A DNA stretch of 64,000 nt from Charina bottae (taxonomy: Eukaryota > Chordata > Lepidosauria > Squamata > Charinaidae), in the NCBI GenBank assembly GCA_023362775.1, contig JALMGJ010000016.1, positions 2,002,501 to 2,066,500 on the forward strand. The letters are read 5' to 3'. Below are positions 20,621 through 33,196 of this stretch, piece after piece. Position numbers and translations under genes: made by a program. Numbering within the stretch: position 1 is the first letter of the stretch; every line of letters starts with the position of its first letter. The notes under the pieces are model-generated. The model was not told the DNA's origin. It searched no databases and saw only the letters and a list, made by a program, of their open reading frames with translations.

Positions 20621-23054
20621 ACAAATCCACAATCCATATTCTTTGCATATCTTAATTGTTTGAGATAAACACAATTTTCAGCAACACATGAATCTCAATT
20701 TAATGAACCTCCATTTAACAGATTTGGATGCAGTGGACCAAATTTGCTTTCCACTTCATTCCTGAAGCAACAGATGAGTCCGTTGTTTCTGAAATCTGTC
20801 TAGACAATTGATGTTATTTTTATCATGTGGATCATTTGTGTTGTGATGTTATTATGCAAAATGATTGAAAACCATCAATTATGTAATTATAAAAATGGCA
20901 TCATTTAAGTTAATTATGGAAATAAGCATTTAATAGACATTGGGTTTAACAGGAATTTCTTTCTCCAAATGGTCTATTCAATTTATGTTTTATGGCACTA
21001 TTCTTTGCTACATGTGCAAAATTATCAAGGGAACTTGACTAAGTATTTTTGCTCTGTTAGCTTCCATCGGCAGCACTATTCCATGAAGCAAGAATTCAAA
21101 GTTTAAGATTAAATATAGCTAGACATAAAAGTACACTTAATTGTGGGAAAAGTTTTTGATAATTTAGAATGGTCTTTCTTGTTCACAACTCGGAAGAAGA
21201 TGAATTGTGGTATTATTAACATGGATACAGAATATTTATAAAGAACAAGAAGCCAAGAACAAAGTATATGGTTATTTATCACAAAAATATAACATAATAA
21301 AGCTGTCTGCATTCTCCCTCCTTATTCTTAACAGCATTAGAAGACAGGTAAAAAAGAAACCAGGAATTAAATTAGCAATTTAAGAACATAAACTGAAATT
21401 ATATGATGATTTTTTTAAAAAGTCTTTACAATGGCCCAAGACCAAGTCATATAATTTAAAAATACAGCACACCATTAATACATGCATATGTAACAGTGCA
21501 TACGTATATAAAAGGAAGAAACCCTATAAAGTTGACAATTCATTGAAGGCACCAAATGATTTCTATAAGCTAAGGCTATAAATAAAAATTTTGCTACTGC
21601 CTTTGAAACCCCTGGGTATTGATCATTTAGGAAGAATACCTCAGCCTCCTCACCATGATTGGAGTTTATCAGACTCAAGAATGTGTGTATTAGTTCTGAT
21701 CACCAGTGTGAGTACAGTGGGCACTTTAAAAGGATGTGTGAAACAGACTCAACCTCTATGTTTGAGCAAAAACTTACATATCCCACCCCCAGTTAACACA
21801 GGAATAGGAAGTGGGACAATGCTATGGTTAATGATAAAGGCCGCTCCCTCCCATTGTCATATTTCAAGTCCTAAAAAAATGGAGGAGGGGTTTAAATCAG
21901 CTCTACGACTTCCAATGAATTATGCCACCTTCTAGTCAGTCAGAGGACCAAACTGTTACTGTATCTCCAGAATTTAAAGAAATGCCAGTGCTACTGAATG
22001 TAAGAACTTCAGTAGGTTAACACTCTTGTGCCAAGATGGAGCATCTAGCTCAGAATTTTCTACACAATCTTTCCAAATATATATGGCAATACTAGGTACT
22101 GTGGTAAAACACATATTTCAGAATGCATGGTTCTTCCATATTTAATAAATAATCACATAGAAAACAAACAATTTTTTTTCAAAACAAAATTAATTTTATT
22201 GCTGCACTTTCTTGTTTCTTGTTGTTACAACTTATTGCTACTGTTGCTTAAAAATGTGCCTTTTATACAAGTGTACCACACTTGGTAGCTTGTTTCCTGT
22301 TTAATTGGTAAGCTAAAGAGTTGCTACATAGATGTTTTGTCTCCTCATTCTCATTCTGTAGCCTTAGACCTACTAGTACAATTCATTTTGGAGAATCAAA
22401 TCCAATGTAATATGGGGAGAAGGGGAATAGGTAAGTCCGCAGGCGTGATTTCTACATCAATGTATTTGCCTCTAAGCATAACACATGAATAAATATGGAA
22501 GCCAGATTCCAGTAGTATGAATTACTTGTGCCAGTGACTCCCATGCCTATAAAATGTATTACCATGAGAAGATTTTGTACATCACAACACACAAATAATA
22601 TTGACCTCTGTTGGTTCTTCTGCAGCAGCATTTCTGTCTCATTCCTTATATTTGAATCCTGCTGAAGCAAGCAATACTTTAATTTTGCTCTGTGCTAGAG
22701 TCAAAGAATGAATAGATCAAGGAAAATCGGGTCTATAGTTTCCTCAAAGTAATAAATCTGTTAAAGAGGTTTCCTCAGAGAACTAATTGTGCAAGCCTAC
22801 CCAAGCAGAAGTTTTTAAACTGTGTTTCAGAAAATCCTGGAGTACCAATGAAGTTTTTAAGAATTCTTCCAAATGCAGTTCAGACACGATTCCTTAGAAA
22901 GTTTTTATGAATTTTTCTCTGCACTGCACAATAATTTTTTTGCCAGGCCAAACTGACAGGTAGTGATTTACAGACTCAACTTAATTAAGACTAAGTGCTG
23001 CAAAACTCTAAAGAACCATTATATGGCAGCAAACAGATATAGAAAACTCTAACT
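20621..23054. other. 2.4 kb spacer, no gene seen
   Basis: No repeat or coding homology was recognised on either strand. Confidence 0.55.
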
Positions 23055-23122
23055 CTAACCGCCCAGGGTCCCTCCTTGTGGGGGAGATGGGCGGGATATA
23101 AATGTAATAAATAAATAAATAA
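23055..23122 (+). mobile_element. L2/CR1-like LINE 3' tail
   Basis: AACCGCCCAGGGTCCC, then GGGGGAGATGGGCGGGATAT, and an (AAAT)n tail: a short 5'-truncated insertion. Confidence 0.65.
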
Positions 23123-23202
23123 CTCTTAGATGCCATCTAGTGGTTGTCCATATTTTCCAGAACAGAGGTGGTATTCCCGCAGATATAAGAGAGAGCTTAG
23201 AG

Positions 23203-23489
23203 CAGTGTTTTCCAATCTGCCGCCATTGGCGACACACCAACGGTGGCAGCAGTGGCGGCGCGGGGGTGTGTGCGGGGGCAGGGCCATGCAGGGTGGCGAC
23301 GCGGGAGGGCGCGTGGTGGTGGCGGTGTGCATGGCGGCGGCCTCCGCTAAAATGCAAAAGTGCTGATGATGCGCTGCTGCCGCCCCCGCCATGCATGCCC
23401 CCGCCGCTGCTTCTGGGTTGTGTGGCGACACACCAAACTCTGTGTTGCGACACACTAAAGTGTCGCGACACACAGTTTGGAAATCTGTG
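23203..23489. mobile_element. hAT-type MITE, 287 bp, very GC-rich
   Basis: TIRs CAGTGTTTTCCAATCTG and the complement of CACAGATTTCCAAACTG are flanked by gcttagag on both sides (23195-23202 and 23490-23497). The centre is rich in GC and CpG. Open frames of 115-174 codons through it on both strands are composition artefacts. It carries the GCGACACAC motif also seen in the 259 bp family. Confidence 0.9.
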
Positions 23490-23797
23490 GCTTAGAGGTT
23501 GGATTAGGTTTGGGGCCAAATGTTCTGCAACCCTGCCATTTTTCTGCATCTCTTCTGGTCTCAGGTAATGATCATCCAAGGTATTGCAGCCTTGATCTGG
23601 TAACCCTTATTTAATTTGAGATATGGGTAAAAGAGAGTGATATGGAGGCAGAGAAACTGAGTGGAATTTCAGAAATGAATCAGGAAGTATTCCACACACA
23701 CACCTCCCAATAATTGTTACAATCATGGCATCAGTGATTGATATTTTTTCCAGATTATTTTTTCTCAGTGACCTCTTGGTTGGGAAGAGGATGAAGT

Positions 23798-24331
23798 TGT
23801 TGGAGGTTCCAGAAAATCAGCATGCCTCATTAGCATATGGGTGATTGCTCTAGGAGGCAAACTCTGTGCTTCTAGAGGAAGCTGCTTGTTGCCCCTCCCA
23901 CTTCCTCTTATTCTCCCTCTCTGATTCTTCCACCATGGAAGGAGCATGCGGCTGTGGCTCCTCTCCATTGAGAGATCATGCCTAGGCCTCAAGCCCCTTT
24001 TCTCCATGCAGCCTTCAACAGCAATTAGGGGTGAGGGTAAATTAAGTTTAGGGACAAAAGAAGAACTGAAACCAATTTTCTACTGAAATGGATGTAACTG
24101 GACCAAATAAATGTAAGAATTATTTTGTACTTACTTTTTGTAACCTACGTTGTCTAAGCGTGTAATTCTTTAAACATGGGTGGGCTATGTGCTTAAGATC
24201 AAAATCCTATATTTCTCTAGCGTGCTCATTAATGCTATTAAGATAAAAACTCATTTCTCTGTGTGCATGTTTCTTTGCTGTTATACACTCTGCTCCATTC
24301 AGTGATACTATCTGCCCACTAACAGTCTTCA
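23798..24331 (+). mobile_element. 5' LTR of copia element 1
   Basis: It begins TGTTGGAGG and ends TTCA three bases before the primer site. The part at 23981-24119 recurs without gaps at 25937-26075, which supports the LTR call. Boundaries are inferred from the TG start and the position of the primer site. Confidence 0.7.
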
Positions 24332-24334
24332 TAG

Positions 24335-24348
24335 GGTTATGGGCCCAG
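24335..24348 (+). promoter_or_regulatory. Primer binding site, initiator tRNA-Met half
   Basis: GGTTATGGGCCCAG is complementary to the anticodon arm of initiator tRNA-Met rather than to its 3' end, the arrangement known for Drosophila copia. The identical motif follows the 5' LTR of copia element 2. Confidence 0.8.
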
Positions 24349-24574
24349 GTTTTTACAGAAGGAGAATTTATTTTTAATAGAGAAAAAGATAAACAGCATT
24401 TTTTTCATTTTTTGCTTGTTTTGTTTTTTGCATGAGCATTGTTGTTTTTTGAGAGAATACTCAGTTTAAATGTTGAGAGGAGGTGAACTTGCACAGAAAA
24501 ATAGCCAGAAAGCATAAAGGGAAGATTTTTTTTCTTTTTGAAAGTGATTTTTTTGAACTTTTTGCTTAGACAAA

Positions 24575-25392
24575 ATGGCCAGTGTGCAACTGCCTTACAA
24601 TCTGGTAATTTTTAAACTAAAACACAGAGAGTTTTATCCATGGAAAATTTGGGTGGAAAGGCAGGCAAGGATTTTTAATCTGCATAATATTTTGAAGGAA
24701 GATCCTCCAAGTTCAGATTCAGAAGGCTACGAAAACTGGGTAGCCAATTATCTTAAACTCCAAGGATTAATTTTGAATTTGTTGGATGGACAAATGATGG
24801 TGCAGGTCCGGCACAGGGAAACTGCAAAAGGAATCATGGAGGAATTGTTTAAACTCTTTGAGGAAGGAGGAGATTCCCAAGTTGTTAATCTAGTGAGAGA
24901 GCTATCCAATGTAAAGCTCCAACCAAAGACATTGATCAACATATTTCCAAAATTCAATCATTACTGCACAAGCTTGCTTGCAGTGATATAATTTTGGATA
25001 ACAGGATCCAAGTTGGATTTTTATTAGGCTCTTTACCTCAGAGTTTTTCAAGTTTTGCTGCCAGCTACAGGGGATCCAGACAACGCCTATCAGGCCTGAT
25101 TCAAGAATTAAGGTCTGAAGATAGCAGGCAGGCCTCCTATAGAAATTCTAAACAGGGCCATCATGAGGCAGGCTATTTTACAAAGGTGCCTCAGGGCAAA
25201 GATGATGGTCAGAAGCAGAGGAGTGATTCAAAAACCAAGAAACCCACCAAGTGCCATTTTTGTGGCAAGAGGGGTCACCTAATGAAAAACTGTTGGGCAT
25301 GGAAGGCAGATCAGAAAAACAAAGTAAAAGCTCCAGATGCAACTCTTCTTGCATTTTCAGCTATTAATAAAAATGCTCTTCCTTCATTCTAG
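24575..25392 (+). pseudogene. copia element 1 gag
   Basis: The structural gene of a Ty1/copia retrotransposon. It starts at ATG 24575 (MASVQLPYN). Residues 1-130 have the copia gag pattern with a conserved Trp pair and a KLQGLILNLLDG-like helix region. A frameshift near 24960 moves the frame, after which the second part carries LLGSLPQSF and a CCHC zinc knuckle, CHFCGKRGHLMKNC (about 25250-25295), in a Lys-rich tail. A stop at 25390-25392 ends it just before the protease. The frameshift makes it non-functional. Confidence 0.85.
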
Positions 25393-25936
25393 AGAGTGGA
25401 TGTAGCATGCACATGTTAAAGGACCAAGATCTCTTTATAGAATTGAACCCAAGTTCAAAAGAAGAGATTGGCTTGGCTGATGGAAGGAAAATCCCAGTGG
25501 AAGGGGAGGGCCAGGCTCTCCTAAGGTGTGGAAATGGCACCACCCAGAGGGATTTGATTGCAACTAATGCTTTATATGTTCCAGATTTAGAATTGAACCT
25601 GATTAGTGCATCTGTGCTCATGAAGAAGGGCCATGCAATTCAATTTAAAGGTGACAAATGTGAAATAATGGATCAAAAGGGTGTCTTTCTAACAGGATTC
25701 CTAGATAAAGGACTATTTTTTCTCAGTTGTGAGAGGCCAGACATGGTGTGCGTGGCCAGTCACCAAAGAAAGGAGGATTCAAGTGCAATTCTCCAAATGA
25801 AGAGAAATGAATTGGCAGGAATTTTGGAAAACAAGGACTGTGGTAAGTCTAATACAAGGAACAAAACCTGCAAACAAGGGAAGGCCACTAGACCTGTAAT
25901 TCCAAAACAAAGTGCCAGGAGCTATAGACAGCCATT
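25390..25936 (+). pseudogene. copia element 1 protease and start of integrase
   Basis: Near 25391 the translated active-site motif reads LESGCSMHM; copia proteases normally have Asp-Ser-Gly, so the catalytic Asp appears as Glu here. The flap region follows with VPDLELNLISASVL (about 25580-25620), typical of copia protease. The frame continues to a CKQGKATR motif near 25880, the end of the integrase zinc-binding domain, and stops before the first catalytic Asp of integrase. The frame then runs into the LTR-like fragment. Reverse transcriptase and RNase H are absent. Confidence 0.8.
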
Positions 25937-26075
25937 CCTAGGCCTCAAGCCCCTTTTCTCCACTCAGCTTTCACCTGGAATTTGGGGTGAGGATAAGTTA
26001 AGTTTAGGCACAAAAGAAGAACTGAAACCAATTTTCTACTGAAATGGCTGTACCTGGAGAAAATAAATGTAAGAA
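25937..26075 (+). repeat. LTR fragment of copia element 1
   Basis: This is a gap-free direct repeat of 23981-24119, starting cctaggcctcaagcccc and ending aaataaatgtaagaa. It lacks both LTR ends, so a deletion has joined integrase sequence to the middle of the 3' LTR. No target duplication was found on this side. Confidence 0.8.
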
Positions 26076-26082
26076 CTCTTAC

Positions 26083-29000
26083 ATCATGAGACTATGATGA
26101 AGATGATGACTTGTTTTGAAACCATTAACCTATACTGTCAGTTTACACTTTGCCACTTTTCTCTTTCTCTCTCTCACATATATACAGTATGTACACTCCT
26201 TCTCCCTATCTTTCCCCTCTTCTGTTTGGAATAAGGGACCAAAGAATTTGCATCAAGCATTGAAGAAGCTACAGATATATAGACTCCAAGGACATAATTC
26301 ATAAACTTCCTAATTAAAACAGACATAATTCCAAAAGATATTCTAGGGTTCTCTAGCAGGAGTCTAACTTCCAAGTAACTGAACCTTCAGTGTCCAGTAG
26401 GCATCTTGGTAAATGAATTCAGAAATGCTCTTCAGGTTATTTGGCCCAGTGCCATTCAATCTAAATGAATCATAAATGAAACAGTCATGGTATAAACAGA
26501 CTTTTTTTTCCCCCATTCTGGAAAGGTAACTGAAGAAAAGGAAGGTTCGTGGGACAGCCTTCCAAACTCACACCTCATTTCATTTCAGTTGGCTTTGAAC
26601 TACAGGATTTCTGTGTTCTTTTTCCTCCCACACAGGTTGTTTCTTAGAAAACATTGTGGAACAGAATGACAACGTGTGTAAAAATCATATAGCAAGGCAT
26701 TGATGTGTGTAAAGGGACTGGTGAAAAGAACAACTAAGTTTTATTTTGTCTCTCCCTTGTTTAATTAAATACTATTTTCCCCATCAAATGGAGCTGCTAT
26801 AAATATTAAATGAAATGTGCCAAAGCCTGCCTCCTACATCTTCCAACCAAGACACTGAGAGAACATGTGAAAGGGATCATGACATTGGCTTTATCTCAAG
26901 GTCAGCTAAATTTTTGGATGATGCTAGAGAACTCTATGGATATACTGAAAACATAAGGAAGGACTCTGGCACAACCAGTACTCCCCTCATATTATAAATG
27001 CAATAATAGGCTGGCATGAATTAATCTGATTTAGATGTGTTGGGTGTGGAGAAGACTTTCTGGAAGTATCATTGCTTCAAGGAAGAATTGAAGATGAGCT
27101 CAAACCTTTACCCTGGCCTGAATGTAGTTGAATATTGAAGAAATACCATTATACAATCCAATAATATCTGACCATGATAAAGGCTGGCCTCTGCCTAACC
27201 TAGAGAATGAACACTCACATTCGCTGACAGTCAGGGGAGAAATTCTAGGATCCAATTTAGGAAAAGATGAATAATCTGACTTTTTGAAATTACCCACATT
27301 AGTATAAGAGAATACAGATGAGACAGGGAACAGCTCAAGAAATCTGTCACATTTCTAGAATTTGAATGTCATAAATTCTGGTTTCTGATTACCCCCTTTT
27401 CCCAGCATTCGAAATCTTGGTATCTGTTCTCCACTAGCAGTCATGATTTATGGCCCTGGCTTCAGTTTTACCCTTAATCCATTCATACAATTTTTTTGGT
27501 TTGAGACTTCTGGCCATTTATTAATTACAGTCATATGGTCAATGATGCTTATAAATGAAAGTTGAGGTGGGGGAATTACTTTACTTCACTTTCTCTCTGT
27601 TTCTCTGGAGAAGAAAGGAGATAGTGGGTCAGGGTATCCTACATGTATCTTGGTTGTGCCCCCAGAGATCACCTCATTGAAGAATAGTATGTAGAGATTG
27701 GTGGTCCAGCAGCTAAATGCTGTACTCTTCTGCTTGTATTATGTTGTCATGGAAAATTCAGTAGTACAGAGCACAACACTGAAGAGAAGGAACCATGATC
27801 TTTGGGTGCCTGCTTTACAAGAAATAGGGCCCAGAAACAATGGGAAAGGAAAGATTTTTATAGATATTGAGGGCTACAAGGTAGGAAATCCTAGGGATCT
27901 GATTTGCTGGCTAGTTTGTGGAAGCTAGGCAGGTTCTTGTCAGTATACCTGGGGTTAATTCTATTGTTAGGCAAAATTGCCCTTTCAGGAGCAGCAGCAG
28001 AGCTGGGGAAGCCCATTGTTCAGGAGATGGAAGGTTGAGGTCATCAGGCTGATTGAGGATGGAATGTTGGGGATTTCTCTATGTTGCAATTGCCTTGTTA
28101 GGGCTGCCCTTGGGCTGCGCTCTGAGCTGGTGAGGAGGCTTCTGTTCTTTGGTCTAGATGGGATGGCAGGGGGGCTTTGTCTGGGGCAGGGAGGGTCAGT
28201 TTGGGTCTGATAGGATTAGGCAAAGAGAGGAGCTGGGTTTGACCCTGGTTACTTCTAAAAGACAGGGAGGAAAAGGGTGCAATCTCTATTTTGTTTCTTA
28301 GATTTATTTTCTCCACTACAATGTGAGCTTATTGCTGAAAATCTCAGTTCTTCCTAAAATTAATTTTAGTGATAAAGATCTCAGCTTATCTCAGTGAATT
28401 AGATACATACTGGATGTAATATTTTAGATTTTAGATATACCACATGGGTATCTTCCAACTTCAGTCCTTTGGATTGTATTCTTTTCCTAAGGGCATAGAT
28501 TTCTTATTGGTCTATCCTTTGTTCCCATTGAGGCAAAGATATATCCTTTATTCCAAATTTATAGCATAAGATGTATTTTTCCCACAGGTAAAAATGAAAC
28601 AAAGCAGGAGAAAGAATTATTCTCCTTCCTTCTTTTCATGATAGATTAGGATTCTGCTACCTATCCCATAGCCACTTAGTGTTAAAATTGTTGGAACTAT
28701 CAGGGGTCAACTCAGCATTGTCTCATAAGCATAAGGGGGGTCTTTCTAGTAAACACATCTCTATTGTGCTTGTGGGATGTCACATGGGTCACCTGATTTC
28801 CACTTCCTTTCTCCTTCTTGTGTTTGGGGAACAACAATCTCCATTACTCTTTGGGCACACCTGCAATCAGGAGGTGCTGCAGAATGCAGCTCTCGTCCTT
28901 TTCATCTCACTTGCACGCAGATCTACTATGACTCTACTTGTATCCAGATCTACTGAATAAATGTAAGCTATCTCTATTTTTCTTCATCTAACTACTGTGT

Positions 29001-30380
29001 GAAGACTGAATTTATTTCTGAACATAATTAAGCTTAATGTGCAAGTCCCTTCTGGTTCATGCTTCTACTTTGCAAGATTGTTGTTAGCTGCTTGGAGTTC
29101 TTTTATTAACCTTCAAAACTCCATCAAAAATCACATTTAAATTCAGAATTGAAGTAAAAATAGTAATTATTTCAAAGGCTTGTGGGATATTTCATGTTCA
29201 TTGAGCTCTTCCTCCATCCCTTTTAAAAGATCAACTTGATTTTTATTATACAAACATTAAAAATTAATGCCAAATGTTTTGGAAAACATCAAAAATAAAT
29301 AGAGTATCAATAGCAACCTGGCATGATAGCTACATATTACTTTCTGTATTAGTAGCAGTTAAATAGACTTGGGACACCAACGGTTGCAAGCAAAACTGAT
29401 GGGTACTATTAGTTCCATAGCCTCCTTGTACAAAAAGCAGGGGTAGACCGCAGGGGTAGACCTTTCCGAGGCATCTACTGGCTATGTTGGAAAATAAGTA
29501 GGGTTTTATTCTGATCCCACAAAGCTCTCCTGATGTTCTTATTTTCCATATTATTTAATGAATCTAAGTAGAAAATATAAATATTCTAGCATAAGGGTAC
29601 AAAAAAAATCACAAAGAAATATCCCTGATTATTTTGTATTATTTATTTTTTAAGCTGTTGATTCAACCATGCTGTGAAAGTTCTCCACAGTTCTGGAAGT
29701 AACTATAATAGGGAAAAAGCTGTCTTGAAACTCCATTTTTATGTGTTGTTCTATCTGAACCGAGGTAGGCATCTACAGTATCTGTTAGGCATCCATCTTG
29801 TCCTGCCCTTTAGTCTAAAATAAGCTGACACTAAGTATCCAGTTGCTGCTCAGATTGTTGCTGGAACAAACGGTACAAACTGGCTGGTAATGAAATCTAA
29901 AATGGTGTGATACAAGATATATTTAGTTAAAACCAAAATAGGTGAGCAAGTTAGGCCTTGAAAAACAAAGACACGCTGTCTGAAAATGACACATAATGTG
30001 CTTTGTAATTGCCTATACTTAGAAGACTGTAGCTAAACAATAAGTGAAAGAAAAAAATGTCTTTTTGGATTTGAGCTAAGAAATTATTTAAAAGTAGAGT
30101 TTATTATGCAGGATGGGAACAAAGGGGAAAATATTCATAGCTGTTGAGAGACAATGAAATTAGCATATTGGTTGGGACTGATAACCACTTGGATTGAATG
30201 TAAACGATATTGTGTTTATAGTTATAATGAAATGTTTTCTGTTCTTTATGATTTTATGATAGTATGGATACATTGTAAACCCACATGTGGAGTCAGTGGT
30301 AAGGAAAGATTGTAATAAATAAATGAAGACATCTTGAGGGTATTAAGACAGGGACAAGGACGTTCTTCCAGTACAGCTTC
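26083..30380. other. 4.3 kb with no gene seen
   Basis: No coding homology, SINE or terminal-repeat element was recognised. Short frames around 27700-28210 and 28679-28960 carry no motif. It may be intergenic or intronic single-copy DNA. Confidence 0.55.
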
Positions 30381-30640
30381 TTTTATTTTACACCTCTGGT
30401 GTCAGCCCTACAAGGTAGAGCAGACTAAGAAACCAATGCCATGAAGGTCAATGTAACTTTTATTGTAACAACTACAGTAATAGAGTCTAACAAGTCTGAA
30501 TGTGCTTCCCCCTCCTTCCCTTTACCTTCATGTGAACTGGGGAGAGGCTTCTCTGAGACATATTCTCAAGTTACTTTCTTGGCCCGGGCTCAGGTCCCTT
30601 TTAACTGACCATGTCTCTTCCTCCTGTCCTTCAAGGCTAT
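30381..30640 (-). repeat. Possible solo LTR or LINE end
   Basis: A segment with an AATAAAAG signal on the minus strand (near 30458-30465) and a GC-rich CTTGGCCCGGGCTCAGG block looks like the end of a retroelement. No partner LTR or target duplication was found. Confidence 0.25.
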
Positions 30641-30806
30641 TCCCTCTTCCCTTTCCATCTGGTGATTACTTGGTGATATGAAGATAGCATCAGGGAGTGG
30701 CCAAAATGTTTGGCCCATTCTTTTTGATTTCAGCCCTAAATTAAGTAATAAAGCATTCCTTCTTTTAGGCAGAAAACAAAAAAAGCATGCATTGAGGATT
30801 CTCTGG

Positions 30807-30929
30807 TAGGACTAAAAGTCCTGGGTTGCAAAACTCTGGATGTCCACTAGACAACAAAAATATTTGTTGTTGTCTGTATCTCTTTGATGCCATCTAGTGG
30901 TCATCTTCAGCCCAGATCTAGTAGTCCTA
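30807..30929. mobile_element. Short palindromic MITE, ~123 bp
   Basis: Left end TAGGACTAAAAGTCCTGGG, right end complementary to TAGGACTACTAGATCTGGG. It contains CTGGATG and GCCATCTAGTGG like the 17878-18003 copy. Confidence 0.65.
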
Positions 30930-31332
30930 TGCTCTGGAAGGAATAAAATGGTGGATGGTGCCTACATGCACCCGATGGTCTGCAGGTTGGCCATTCTTAG
31001 ATGAGGAGCACTGAAGAAAAACAGAAGCAACAAGGGTACCCAGGGATTAATTTGTGCAAATGCAGTTATATTAACCTGAGTTTTAATTCAGCTGGCAAGA
31101 GAATCAAGATATATTTTCCCCAATAGGTGTAAACTATAATGGGCTAAATAGAACAATGGTCTTGCTCAGAACAAGGCAACTTCCTAAATAGCTCACAGAA
31201 GAGGTATATGAATCAAACTCTTTCATACAGTTTCAACATGTTTTCTCTTTAATATGATGCTCAATGTTGATCTTAGATGATCCACCTTCCCTGATGGTGG
31301 AAAAAACTCAATCTATTTTTTTAAAAAAACAT

Positions 31333-31336
<4 letters not shown>

Positions 31337-31384
<48 letters not shown>

Positions 31385-31403
31385 TTTCAACAGTTTTCAT
31401 GTA

Positions 31404-31460
<57 letters not shown>
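31337..31460. repeat. (TA)n and (GTATGT)n microsatellites
   Basis: A pure TA run at 31337-31381 is followed after about 20 bases by about nine GTATGT units (31403-31458). Confidence 0.95.
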
Positions 31461-32109
31461 ATGTAGTCATGTCTTTCGAAAAGCATAAGGTTAAAATGAG
31501 AACCAACATCCAAGAAAATTTGCCTCAGCCCTTATACTGAGCCTTGGAGAAAATACTACAGAAATCAATCTGATGTGTTTCCAAGTATATCACTTTAAAC
31601 CTGCAGTCCCAGATACTTTTACTGGGAGTAAGCTCCATTGAAATCACTGAAATTTAACTCTAGGGTAAATATGAAAGGGTTACATGTCATGACCAGAATT
31701 TAAATTTCACCCAGTTGCCCTTTCCAACAACAGTTTAGCAAAAAGAAGTTTCAGAGCACAGCTGGTTGTATTTTCACAGTCATCCATTCAGACAACATTA
31801 CGCCTGACCTGCTGAAATGCTTTTGATTGAAAAGAGATAGCTAAGGAGAGCAATTGAGAATTACAAGTTTTGTTCTTTCTGTCAAGCAAAATATTGTGGA
31901 TATTCTGAGAATAAAAAGAAAAGCTTAGATAAAAGAGGCTGAGCCTCATATCTGTATCCACCATCCTTTTCAAATCTCTTAAAACCTATCAGGGGCATAA
32001 ATGAAGGGACAGAGGGTAAATGACAGGATGTACTGTATGTGATTATGTCATCACACGATCTTGCAGCTTATGTATTTGCATCAGACATAGAGGGCTCCAT
32101 ATGGGGTCT

Positions 32110-33196
32110 TCACTTAACAACAGTAATTGAGCCTGAAATTTCCATCGCTAAGCCATGCGGTTGTAAAGTGAGTTGGCATCGCTTAGCAATGGCAATCCTA
32201 GCAATTCCCCTTACCATCATTAAGTGAATTTTACTCACCGTTAGCCTGATCACCCACCCCAATCCAAGCCATTCCAGGCTTGGTTCCTCCAGCCCCGAAC
32301 ACTGCCTTCAACTCCCCCCTGCCTATCTCCCCCCACCTATCTCCCCCCATCTCTGCCATTTTGGAAGCCCTGCACCCTGCCTTGTGGGGTGGGAAGCCCA
32401 CCTGCACGGCGCGAGGCATTCCATCCCACCTGCGCAAGCACGAGTCTGCCAATAGCAAGCTCCACCCTCCCCAGTCTGCATTCCTTCACCCAGCTGCCTC
32501 CTCTCCCAGTTCCCTGCACCTACATTTTGCCTTTTTCACGCAGTCCCCACAGGAGAAGCATAAGCAGCTGGCTGCCTTTGTGAGTCCTTTTCGACCCAGC
32601 TTCTACAGCGAACATTGTTTCTTCCACATGGCTCCCTTCAGAATGCTATCTTCTCAGCTTATGCTATCTTCTCAGCTTACGCTATCTTCTCAGAGCCTGA
32701 GGCACTGAAAAGATAGCATAAGCTGAGAAGATAAAGTTCTTAAGGGAGTCACATGGAAGAAACAACATTTGCCGGAGAAGGTGGGTCCGAAAAGGACTCT
32801 CAAAGGCATCCAGCCCCCTCTGCTTGGGAGAAAAAGGCAAAGGTAGGTGCGGAGAACTGGGAGAGAAGGCAGCTGGTGAAGGAATGCAGGCTGGGGAGGG
32901 GGGAGCTTGCTATTGACGGCCTCATGCCCGCACATGTGGGCTTCCTGCCCCACAAGGCAGGTTGAAGGACTTCCAAAAGGGCAGAGATCGGGGGAGATAG
33001 GTGGGGGGAGTTGAAGCACCCCCCCAGTCGTAAATGCGGGCGGGATGCCAAGCGCCCAAATTTTGATCATGTGACTGCGGGCGGGGGTGCTGCAACAGTC
33101 GTAATTTCGGGCACAGGTAATAAGACCATTTTTTCAGAGCCATCATAATTTCGAACAGTCACTGAATGAATGGTTGTTAAGTAAAGACTACCTGTA
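32110..33196. mobile_element. Foldback (long inverted repeat) element
   Basis: Two arms of about 400-450 bp are near-complementary about a centre near 32700: GCTATCTTCTCAG-type repeats at the centre, CAAATGTTG/CGAACATTG-type segments, then GAATGCAGGCTGG and its complement. The outer ends carry the ACTTAACAAC and CTTTACTTAACAACC sequences of a common squamate DNA transposon family also seen at 44314. Reading frames in both arms mirror each other and are artefacts of the palindrome. Confidence 0.75.

Noticed and set aside
23055..23579. 174-codon minus frame and 142-codon plus frame
   Set aside because: Both run through the GC-rich hAT MITE at 23203-23489; lack of stops follows from composition.
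27698..28316. Possible host exon with Gly/Leu-rich frame
   Set aside because: No conserved motif, no convincing splice sites and no supporting frame on either side.
32280..33070. Proline/serine-rich frames on both strands
   Set aside because: They mirror each other because the region is a palindrome.
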